NCBI GenBank assembly: GCA_017618075.1
Contig: JAFZUY010000035.1
Coordinates: 1 to 47,281 of the forward strand
Source: Lachnospiraceae bacterium
Lineage (GTDB): Bacteria > Bacillota > Clostridia > Lachnospirales > Lachnospiraceae
Direction of reading: 5' to 3'
Length of the DNA: 47,281 nucleotides
Part shown: one piece after another, positions 16,760-25,048 of the stretch
How the letters are laid out: each line of letters opens with the position of its first letter
How positions within the stretch are numbered: the stretch's first letter is position 1
Position numbers and translations under genes: made by a program
Notes under the pieces: model-generated
Seen by the model: the letters and a program-made list of their open reading frames with translations, nothing else
The model's database searches: none
What the model was told of the DNA's origin: nothing

Positions 16760-18436
16760 ATGGCTGAGATAGGTACAGTCGTTGAAGGCAAGTACGAAAT
16801 ATTAAAATTAATAGGCAAGGGCGGAATGTCCAAGGTTTATTTGGCGATGGATAACAATCTGAATAAGCAGTGGGCAATTAAGGAAATCGTAAAAGAAGCC
16901 AGGGACAGGAACAACGAGGTTATAGTTCAAAGTGCTATAGCAGAAGCCAACATGATGAAAAAACTCGATCATCCCTGCCTTCCGAGAATCGTAGATATCA
17001 TCAACCATGATAATGTTATCTATGTAGTGATGGACTATATTGAAGGGGAGCCTTTAAGTAAAGTATTGCAACAGGAGGGAGCACAACCTCAGGAAGTGGT
17101 ACTTGAGTGGGCGGAGAGCCTTTGCGGAGTGCTTGATTATCTTCATAATCAGACACCGCCGATTATTTATCGTGACATGAAACCGGCCAATGTAATGCTT
17201 CAGCCAAACGGCAATGTCAAACTGATAGATTTTGGTATAGCTCGTGAATACAAAGAGTTTAATCTGGAAGATACCGTTTCGCTTGGAACCAAAGGTTATG
17301 CTGCGCCGGAACAGTTTGGAGGAAGAGGACAGACTGACAGAAGAACGGATATTTATTGTCTTGGAGTTACACTTTATCATTTGTTAACCGGGCATAATCC
17401 CTGCGATCCGCCTTATGAATTATATCCGATCAGACATTGGAACCCGAATCTTTCCGCAGGATTGGAAAACATAATTATAAAATGCACACAGTTAAATCCC
17501 GAGGACAGATTTGATTCCTGCGCAGAACTGCTGTACGCACTTCGCCATTTGGATGAATCCGATGAAGGACACAGAAAAAAACAAAAAAGAAAAATAGCTT
17601 TGTTCTTTGGAATGATAGGCATTTCCTTGGCATGTGCTTCTTTGGGAGTTGTATTCAATTATCTTAAGAACAAATTAAACAAGTCGAATTTTGACAATTA
17701 TATGATTGTTGCTCAAACCTCTGTAACAGATGAGGAAAAAGTTGAAAATTACGAAAAGGCCATAGGAATAAAACCATATTCCGTAGAACCTTACATCGGA
17801 ATAGTTGATACTTATAAGAGTGATGCATCTTTTACGATTGAAGAAGAAAACAATTTTAAAAGAATCATTAATCCCAATCTGGTTTCATTAAGAGAAAGCA
17901 AGGACTACGACAAACTGGCGTATGAAATAGGAAAAACATATTGGTATTATTACGAATACGGCAGAACTGAGGAGGATGACGACAATCAAATTACGCGAAT
18001 GAAAAGTTCCATTCAATGGTTTCATGATGCTGTGCAATACGGAGAACCGGAGAGTGACGATTACCGGTTATCAAGCACATATGAGCAGATAGGACTTTTC
18101 TATAAGAATATAACTGTAAGTGTAAACGAAGCATCCGACAAAGGAATGTATATTGAATATTTCAACAATCTTACTTCGCTGCTTTCGGGAATAGATTTGG
18201 AACAAAGTGAAATGCTCAAACTCGAGGCATATAAGCTTTGCATGAATTCACTGGAAACATACGCGTATAAGATTGCTTCCGACGGAGTAAGCAAAGAAAG
18301 CGAAATACAAATGCTTGAAGGCATCATTTCCAAAGTTGAGGAAATGGAAACCACTTCCGAGAAAACGGAAAGAATGAAAGAAGAAATACTTGAAAGAAAT
18401 GAATCTGCGAGAGAGGCTATAGAAAAGGCATATTAG
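16760..18436 (+). CDS. membrane Ser/Thr protein kinase (PknB-type; possible EssB counterpart)
   Basis: 558 residues. The kinase domain (about 1-270) is complete: Gly loop LIGKGGMSKVY, catalytic Lys41 in WAIKEI, catalytic loop IYRDMKPANV with Asp139, DFG with Asp157, and GYAAPEQFG. One membrane segment (about 277-299, FFGMIGISLACASLGVVF) follows, then an all-helical external region (300-558) with TPR-like spacing but no PASTA repeats. Kinase-TM-helical ectodomain is the layout of EssB/YukC, which however has a pseudokinase. The ATG at 16760 follows TAGGAG; the GTG at 16754 lies inside that site. Likely substrates are the TTxL motifs of the next gene and of the FHA protein. Confidence 0.9.
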   Translation: MAEIGTVVEGKYEILKLIGKGGMSKVYLAMDNNLNKQWAIKEIVKEARDRNNEVIVQSAIAEANMMKKLDHPCLPRIVDIINHDNVIYVVMDYIEGEPLSKVLQQEGAQPQEVVLEWAESLCGVLDYLHNQTPPIIYRDMKPANVMLQPNGNVKLIDFGIAREYKEFNLEDTVSLGTKGYAAPEQFGGRGQTDRRTDIYCLGVTLYHLLTGHNPCDPPYELYPIRHWNPNLSAGLENIIIKCTQLNPEDRFDSCAELLYALRHLDESDEGHRKKQKRKIALFFGMIGISLACASLGVVFNYLKNKLNKSNFDNYMIVAQTSVTDEEKVENYEKAIGIKPYSVEPYIGIVDTYKSDASFTIEEENNFKRIINPNLVSLRESKDYDKLAYEIGKTYWYYYEYGRTEEDDDNQITRMKSSIQWFHDAVQYGEPESDDYRLSSTYEQIGLFYKNITVSVNEASDKGMYIEYFNNLTSLLSGIDLEQSEMLKLEAYKLCMNSLETYAYKIASDGVSKESEIQMLEGIISKVEEMETTSEKTERMKEEILERNESAREAIEKAY

Positions 18437-18439
18437 AAA

Positions 18440-19006
18440 ATGAATGCAACGATTTACAACATACTTATGATTGTGTCGTTTTCTTTGAGCGGAATATTTT
18501 TGGTCGTTGCCATACTGCTATTTTTCAAATTGAAAATCAAAGCCGCTATTGATGAATTATCGGGTAAAAAATCCAGAAAACAGGTGGCGGAGATTCGTAA
18601 GGAAAATGCAGCATCTCAAAGTCGAGGATATGTTCCGGAAATTTTTAGAAAAAGAAATGACAGAATTACAACTTCATTAGCAAGTGAACCCAGCAGGCGT
18701 CTGAAAAAAGCTACAGCTCAATTGTCGAGGGATGATGTTGTTCCTGATTTAGATGATTTGGTCGATGAAGCAGGCGGTACGGTGGTGCTCAATGATTCGA
18801 CGTATGATTCGAGAGCGGAAGAAGGAACCACGGTACTTGGAACAAACAGTGATTATGAGGGTACCACTCTTCTTACTGAGGAAGATGAAGGTACAACATT
18901 ACTTACCGGGGAATCGGGTAAAAAAGATTACGAAAAGAAAAAATGTAAAGTAATAAAAGAAATAGAGGTTTTTGAGGCAAAAGAATTCATAGAAGTAGAA
19001 GATTAA
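18440..19006 (+). CDS. membrane protein with repeated TTxL putative phosphosites
   Basis: 188 residues; one N-terminal membrane segment (about 8-30), a basic juxtamembrane stretch, then a long low-complexity cytoplasmic tail. Near the C-terminus are spaced Thr motifs: GGTVVL (Thr114), EGTTVL (130/131), EGTTLL (142/143) and EGTTLL (152/153). Thr followed by a hydrophobic at +3 is a known kinase/FHA-binding pattern in Gram-positive FHA pathways, and the same TTVL occurs before the FHA domain encoded at 34164. It starts 3 bp after the kinase gene, so coupled translation is likely. I infer a phospho-scaffold that recruits FHA proteins; no named family is recognised. Confidence 0.7.
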   Translation: MNATIYNILMIVSFSLSGIFLVVAILLFFKLKIKAAIDELSGKKSRKQVAEIRKENAASQSRGYVPEIFRKRNDRITTSLASEPSRRLKKATAQLSRDDVVPDLDDLVDEAGGTVVLNDSTYDSRAEEGTTVLGTNSDYEGTTLLTEEDEGTTLLTGESGKKDYEKKKCKVIKEIEVFEAKEFIEVED

Positions 19007-19020
19007 TCGAGGGGGCTTAA

Positions 19021-22000
19021 ATGAAAACACAGAATACTTTTAGAAGAATAGGGATTTATCTTTCGTTAACTGTTATTGCAGCAGTTGGCATATTGATGTT
19101 TGGAAGAAGTGTTTTTGCTGACAATGAAAAAATAACTTTTTCCGAAAATGAAATAAGGTTAACTATCGATGATAAAAATGCAGTAATATCGGGTTCTGTT
19201 GATGATTCGGTTACTGCGCTTTATTGGTCCCTGGACGGTTATCTTGGTAATAATTTTGCTAAAAGTGAAAAAGCATTTAGTGTTAGTATAGATACAGATT
19301 ATTCGTTTTCACAAAGCATTCCGAAAGCCACAATTAATCCGAATGAAAATGGAGTTAAAGTTTACTTCTATGCTGATTTGGGAAGCGGAAATAATGAGAA
19401 AAAATCTATCCCTGTAAAACTGATTAAACCCGTTATCGAAGGTGTATCGGATTCTTTGTTTATATATTCAGATACTCAAGCTTTGACAATCACTCCTTCT
19501 ATAAAGAATACAACAAGCGCCGCTTCAATTATTTGGTGTAAAACTAAATATGAAGTAGATAATACTATTGATACGGATGAAACGTATATTTCAGGTACTC
19601 TTAACGATAACTCAACTGATAGTTATACAATCACTGTAAGTGAACTGGATGCGTTTTCTTCAGGGGATTATGTATATTTGTATGCAATCAATAAAGGGAA
19701 AAAAGTTTTAGCAAAAAAAGAAGTCAAGATTAATGTTGAAAAACCCGAATTTGAATTAAGATCTCCCACAACTTCGGAGATAGAGATAGATTTGGAAAAT
19801 CCATCGGATTTTGATGGTCAACAATTAAAGGTAAGATTTCAAGTGACGGATTATAACTCCAATATGAGAATAGGATATACGTTTAATGAGTATGCCGAAG
19901 GAACCGCTGAAGAAACCATAGTAGATGATTTAGTAAATCTAAACAATTCTATTGAAATAACAGAAAGCGGTACGCGTACATTCGTGAAGCTTGATACCAT
20001 TACACTGGATGCCAAGCCGATATATTTTTATTTATATAAAAATACAGCTGATGGTAAAAAGATTTTTGATACCGAAACAGTCACCTATAAAAGAAAAAAA
20101 ATGGAAGTTGATAATGACGGAGCATTCATTTTACAAGATGAAGAAGGCAATGCTACGGATTTATTGTATTTAAAAGCTGAAAGCACTTCTGTAAACGCAA
20201 AGTTTCTTTTGAAGAATATAACAAAATATTATAAAACCTATTATGAGAATGATGATAATAACAAAGATAACCCGTATAAGGTGAGGATTTTAGATTCTTC
20301 AAATAATAGTATTAAAACGGGAACGTACTGGAATCGAAACGGATACTATTGGCACACATATGATACCCAAATTAATATAGGTGATTTGCAAAATCTTCCC
20401 AAAGAGGGTGCAAACTATAGTGCTGATCTTGAGTATTCTGTCAACGGATATTATATAAAAATCGGCAAAACACTTAATTTCAGCATTAAACATGAAATAC
20501 CCGAAATGATTTGGGATGATAAAGAAATACAGGACAGCAAAGTAATGTCTTTCCCTGTTTATTCCGATGAATTAAAGGCCACAATCACGGGAAATAAAGA
20601 GAATGATGTTATAGCATGGACGACTGCTGTTCTTGATAATGATGAATTGAAGGATTGGGCCAGAGATGCGAATACGGAAGTCCTTTCAATTAACTCTTCA
20701 AACGGAACGAAGACAGTTACGTTTAAAGTTGGGGATTTTCCTTTGACTGATAAGGATTGCTATTTCTACTTAATCAGAGAAAGAGACAATGCAGATCCGG
20801 ATATGACGGATGTTTATGAATTGGGAAAATATTCTGTAAAATACAGAGAATTAGTAAATTATTACGGAACTGTAATGGGCATTATTCCTCTTAGTGAACA
20901 AACCCATGAAATAAACGGAGTAACATATTCTTTCATTGACACAACGGTAACCAAACAAGCTGTAATAAACGGACGTTACGAAAATGGTTTAAAAACTGAG
21001 GAGATTATATACTCTTTTAATAATTTGACCGGGGAAGATTTGCAAAACTGGGGAGAAGAAACTTCAGGTATAGTAACTCAGCGAAATAATTATCCGGGAT
21101 CAAATACCGATTTTTATAATCCATATAGAATAACCACAGAGAACATTACGTTTGATGATGAGAATGATTCCAAAACATTATATATTTACGTTAAAAGAGA
21201 AATTGAAGGCGGAAAACATGTAATAATGCCCATAGGTGAAGTGGTTATAAAAGAATCTCATACACCTGAATTGCAAAGTATAGTTTCAAATTCCAGCGAA
21301 AAAGACAAGACTATCGAAATAAATGTACAGGCTACAGATATTGATACCGGTGTTAGTGAAATAATATTTTCATACAAAAAAAACGGAGAACCAAAGGAAG
21401 ATAGAAAATTTAATCCGGGATATAAGCCCAATCAGTCTGTAAGTGAGAAATTTATTCTGGCTGATTATGGCGATGAAGAATTAAAGAGTGCATCTATAAC
21501 TCTTAAAGACCTTGAAGGCAGAGAAACTACTTACGGAAATATATTGATTGACAAGCCTGAATTGATAATAACCCCTAAGAATGCATTGGAAACATTCGGA
21601 AAGGAAAACTATTATTATTCAAATACCAGAAATGTAGATTTTGAAATTAAAGCTAACAAAAGTTCTGAATCCGTAAATGGTGGAACATCAAGAATTAACG
21701 GATTAAAGAGTCTTAATGTTACAGTAAACGGAATTATACTGGTTGATAAAAAGTATGATGCAAGCAGCCAAATAGCTACAGATACTATTACCATTAATCT
21801 GGCGAACGGTATTATTCCTGACTCCTTTGATTCTGTTTACGAAGTAAAAGTTGTTGCATACAACGATATGGATAACAGAATCGAGGATTCATTTAAACTG
21901 GATGTGGATTCAAAAATACCTGAAATCTCTAAATTTGTAGTTAATAATATTGAGAAATCCACCCAGGCCAATACTGAAAAATATACTTATATTACCAATA

Positions 22001-24315
22001 GCGCGACAGACATTCAGATTTATGCTAAAGATGAAGGCTCGGGCGGAATTAAGAATATCAAGTATTATTGGGAAGGACCTGATGGAAGTAAATCTGCAGA
22101 AGTTGTTAAAGATATCGCAGGAAATCCCGGCAACGCTAATATTTCAGTTTCCAAGAATCAGTCTTACAAAGGATTTCTCTATGCGAATGTAGAAGACAGA
22201 CTCGGAAATAAGGCGGATAAATACGTTACATTTGGAGGAATAATTGTAGATTTACCCAATGATCATAATGCCGAAAATCACATTGATATAGGTGTGCCGA
22301 ACAGCGGCAATAAAGACAAGAGCGGAAATCCTCTTTACAATAAAGCCGAAACTTTCTCAATAAAAGTAGCGGATACATCATCCGGAATAAAATCCGTGGA
22401 ATGGAGAGTGTCCGCTCCCAATGATTCATCAGCAGATAAATCCGGTTCATTATCGATTAATGACGGATATTTAAGTGATGGCAGTTGGAAGAAAAACGGA
22501 AGCGAAAAGAATATTGTAACTTCCGTATCAAAAGACATTGTAATAGACGGTAACAGCGATGATATGACTCTTTATGTCAGAATGACCGACAATGCCGGTA
22601 ATGTTTCCGAGAAGAGTGTTAAGTTCAGCATAGATAAGGTTAAACCTACAATTTCCGTTACTTACGGAAATCAGACAGGCGATCCTGATTTCGGCAATTA
22701 CTATGCTGCATCAAGAACCGCCACAATAGTAGTTAAGGAACGTAACTTTAATCAGGATTCAGCCAATGCGATGGTTTCCAATACGGTAGGAAACAAGGGA
22801 ACCCTTTCTGCATGGAAAGAGAACAGAGACACTAAGAATCCTGATAACACCACATATACTGCAACTATTACGTTTGAAAAAGATGACAGATATATTCTTT
22901 CATATCAGTGTTCCGATCGTGCAGGAAATACATCTGATGCAGTAACTACACCGGAGTTTGTAATCGACACAATAACACCCGAGGTGTCGGTAACATTTGA
23001 TAACGGAAACGGAAGAAACGGATATTATGCCAACAAAAGAACAGCTACCATTTCGGTAAAGGAAGTTAACTTTGATGCATCAAGACTATCTATAACCGGA
23101 GTAAACGGACAGGCGTTCTATTTATCCAATTGGACAAAGAAAGACAATACTTATTCGACTCTGATTTCATTTGAAAAAGACGGAGATTTCTCTTTTGATG
23201 TTTCTGTAAAAGATAAAGCCGGAAATGTCGGAAACAGTATCCATGTGCCTAAGTTTACGATAGACCAGAATAAGCCCGAGATTATTATTGAAGGTGTTAA
23301 GAATAAGTCAGCCAATAACGGAACAGTTGCTCCGAAGATTACAGTTAAGGATACGAATATTGATAAAGATTCTGTCAAGATAGAACTGACGGGTATTATT
23401 AACGGAAGAGTTGATTTGACAGATAAATACAGTGTTTCTGAAGATGGTCTGACATTTACTTTTAAGAACATTGAAAACGTAAAAGAAAACGATGATTTAT
23501 ATACTTTGCGTGTCAGCGTAAAAGACCTGGCAGGAAATGTATCTACTGAAGAAATTACTTTCAGTGTTAACAGATTCGGATCGATTTATATTCTCGGAGA
23601 TAATCTGAAAAATATAAATGACAAGTATGTAAAGGCAGTAAAGGGATTAGATTTAACAGAGATAAATGTTAATAAAATCAAATCCAATTCAGTAGTAATT
23701 ACGCTTACGATTAACGGTGTTCCCAAAACTTTGGCTGAAGGAAGCGATTATACAATTGAGGCTGTGGAAAATGATGGTGATTGGAAGCAGTACAAATACG
23801 TATTTGAAGATTCTCTTTTCACAAAGGATGGAAGTTATATTCTGACCGTTGTGTCCGAGGACGAAGCCGGAAACAAGAATAATAATGTTAACCAAACAAA
23901 AGAAGCTGAAGTTAAATTTGGCGTTGATGCCACGGCTCCTATTATTGCAGCAGTCAACTTTGAAGCCAACAAGTATTATGATGAAAACGGAATGGATTTC
24001 AGTATCTCTGTAAAGGATAACATGATTCTTGATTCGGTAAAGGTATATGTTAACGGTACTGAAGTAAGTTGCGTGGAACAGGATGAAATATATACATTCC
24101 ATGTTGAAGAGTCAAACAAGAGACAGGAAATAAAAGTTGTTGCAACTGACTTAGCCGGAAATGAGGCTATAGAGAGTTACGAAGGCATCCTTATAGCAGG
24201 CAACATTTTTGTAAGATTTATTCACAGTAAGCTGGCGATACTTATTACCGCTGTCAGCGGTTCAACAGTACTGCTCGGAGGCGGAATATTACTTCTAGTC
24301 AGAAAAATAAGATAA
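19021..24315 (+). CDS. giant Ig-like surface protein anchored by a C-terminal membrane segment
   Basis: 1764 residues. A signal peptide ends near SVFA (about residue 33). The body is beta-rich with repeated Ig-like domains; the C-terminal third contains recurring units with FxxDKAGNVGN / DRAGNTS / DLAGNVS and linkers of the type IDxxxPEI. A single membrane segment (about 1735-1757) is followed by a short RKIR tail, with no LPXTG sorting motif. GAGGGGG upstream is the ribosome binding site. It lies inside the T7SS unit between the phospho-scaffold and the effector cassette; it may be an extracellular part of the apparatus (taking the place of EsaA) or an adhesin. Neither role is proven. Confidence 0.75.
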   Translation: MKTQNTFRRIGIYLSLTVIAAVGILMFGRSVFADNEKITFSENEIRLTIDDKNAVISGSVDDSVTALYWSLDGYLGNNFAKSEKAFSVSIDTDYSFSQSIPKATINPNENGVKVYFYADLGSGNNEKKSIPVKLIKPVIEGVSDSLFIYSDTQALTITPSIKNTTSAASIIWCKTKYEVDNTIDTDETYISGTLNDNSTDSYTITVSELDAFSSGDYVYLYAINKGKKVLAKKEVKINVEKPEFELRSPTTSEIEIDLENPSDFDGQQLKVRFQVTDYNSNMRIGYTFNEYAEGTAEETIVDDLVNLNNSIEITESGTRTFVKLDTITLDAKPIYFYLYKNTADGKKIFDTETVTYKRKKMEVDNDGAFILQDEEGNATDLLYLKAESTSVNAKFLLKNITKYYKTYYENDDNNKDNPYKVRILDSSNNSIKTGTYWNRNGYYWHTYDTQINIGDLQNLPKEGANYSADLEYSVNGYYIKIGKTLNFSIKHEIPEMIWDDKEIQDSKVMSFPVYSDELKATITGNKENDVIAWTTAVLDNDELKDWARDANTEVLSINSSNGTKTVTFKVGDFPLTDKDCYFYLIRERDNADPDMTDVYELGKYSVKYRELVNYYGTVMGIIPLSEQTHEINGVTYSFIDTTVTKQAVINGRYENGLKTEEIIYSFNNLTGEDLQNWGEETSGIVTQRNNYPGSNTDFYNPYRITTENITFDDENDSKTLYIYVKREIEGGKHVIMPIGEVVIKESHTPELQSIVSNSSEKDKTIEINVQATDIDTGVSEIIFSYKKNGEPKEDRKFNPGYKPNQSVSEKFILADYGDEELKSASITLKDLEGRETTYGNILIDKPELIITPKNALETFGKENYYYSNTRNVDFEIKANKSSESVNGGTSRINGLKSLNVTVNGIILVDKKYDASSQIATDTITINLANGIIPDSFDSVYEVKVVAYNDMDNRIEDSFKLDVDSKIPEISKFVVNNIEKSTQANTEKYTYITNSATDIQIYAKDEGSGGIKNIKYYWEGPDGSKSAEVVKDIAGNPGNANISVSKNQSYKGFLYANVEDRLGNKADKYVTFGGIIVDLPNDHNAENHIDIGVPNSGNKDKSGNPLYNKAETFSIKVADTSSGIKSVEWRVSAPNDSSADKSGSLSINDGYLSDGSWKKNGSEKNIVTSVSKDIVIDGNSDDMTLYVRMTDNAGNVSEKSVKFSIDKVKPTISVTYGNQTGDPDFGNYYAASRTATIVVKERNFNQDSANAMVSNTVGNKGTLSAWKENRDTKNPDNTTYTATITFEKDDRYILSYQCSDRAGNTSDAVTTPEFVIDTITPEVSVTFDNGNGRNGYYANKRTATISVKEVNFDASRLSITGVNGQAFYLSNWTKKDNTYSTLISFEKDGDFSFDVSVKDKAGNVGNSIHVPKFTIDQNKPEIIIEGVKNKSANNGTVAPKITVKDTNIDKDSVKIELTGIINGRVDLTDKYSVSEDGLTFTFKNIENVKENDDLYTLRVSVKDLAGNVSTEEITFSVNRFGSIYILGDNLKNINDKYVKAVKGLDLTEINVNKIKSNSVVITLTINGVPKTLAEGSDYTIEAVENDGDWKQYKYVFEDSLFTKDGSYILTVVSEDEAGNKNNNVNQTKEAEVKFGVDATAPIIAAVNFEANKYYDENGMDFSISVKDNMILDSVKVYVNGTEVSCVEQDEIYTFHVEESNKRQEIKVVATDLAGNEAIESYEGILIAGNIFVRFIHSKLAILITAVSGSTVLLGGGILLLVRKIR

Positions 24316-24330
24316 AGGAAAAGCTTAGAA

Positions 24331-24717
24331 ATGCCAGAGGATAATGCTAAAAACGAAAAAGAAAAAAGAATAGAGCGAGAAGAAAACAGAAGGCGTTTGG
24401 ATAGGACACTTGAGGAAATTGATACTATGAAGAGTGAGCTCAGAAAGTGGAATAACCAATTGCTGGATGATTTGGATTCGACAAGAAGACAGCTGAATGA
24501 TGTTCTTGAATCGGGAATTCTTACTCCGCAAGAATTTGAACTTTTTTCAATGAGCAAGGAAGAATTGTTTAAAATCGCCAGAGACAGCGATTATGAATAC
24601 GAATCCTATATTAAGGATTTAAATCGCCGCAAAGCTTCTCAGGAAGAAGCTATAGAAACAATAAAAAACAAAGAGAAGTCTGATAACAAGAAAGAAAAAG
24701 ATAATAGGGGGGATTAA
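24331..24717 (+). CDS. small charged coiled-coil protein (Lap2/DUF3958-like candidate)
   Basis: 128 residues, highly charged, mostly helical with a long coiled coil (EREENRRRLDRTLEEIDTM, then DSTRRQLNDVLESG) and a Lys/Glu tail. There is no signal or membrane segment. Position and features match the second LXG-associated helical protein (Lap2, DUF3958) found upstream of T7SSb LXG toxins. The family link is inferred from context and composition, not a motif. It starts 16 bp after the giant protein and ends 1 bp before the next gene. Confidence 0.6.
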   Translation: MPEDNAKNEKEKRIEREENRRRLDRTLEEIDTMKSELRKWNNQLLDDLDSTRRQLNDVLESGILTPQEFELFSMSKEELFKIARDSDYEYESYIKDLNRRKASQEEAIETIKNKEKSDNKKEKDNRGD

Positions 24718-24718
24718 T

Positions 24719-25000
24719 ATGTCAGGCAGTATTCCGGATATTTACATCCAGTATGAATTAATTGGCCATAATTCGGGAGTTATAAATGAGGAAAACGGAG
24801 TATTTTCAAATTCCTTATCCCTAGCCGAGACGGATAGTTTAAGCACGATTCCTGCAAATTATAATATTGATAATTGCGTGTCGGATGTCAATTCTGTCCG
24901 AAAATTGGTCAGTGATAACTTGATTCTTGACAAAACGATGTGGGACACCTATGGAAAAGTGATGCAGGAAGTGGATTCCAACATGGTTGGTACAAAATAA
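24719..25000 (+). CDS. Lap1/TIGR04197-like T7SS effector partner
   Basis: 93 residues, helical in its second half, with a C-terminal WDTYGKVMQEVDSN segment. Lap1-type proteins (DUF3130/TIGR04197) carry an FxxxD targeting motif at this position; here the nearest match is MxxxD in MQEVD. An AGGGGGG ribosome binding site sits at the junction with the upstream coiled-coil gene. Together with that gene it would bind the N-terminal LXG domain of the following protein and deliver it to EssC. The assignment rests on size, place and the tail motif. Confidence 0.55.
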   Translation: MSGSIPDIYIQYELIGHNSGVINEENGVFSNSLSLAETDSLSTIPANYNIDNCVSDVNSVRKLVSDNLILDKTMWDTYGKVMQEVDSNMVGTK

Positions 25001-25048
25001 TCTTAAAGAGATATTGTTGTATTATTTTAATGTACGAGGGGAAAAAGT

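Noticed and set aside
22600-23600. Repeats in the giant protein as a possible tandem DNA repeat
   Set aside because: The similarity is at protein level between Ig-like domains and the DNA has diverged.
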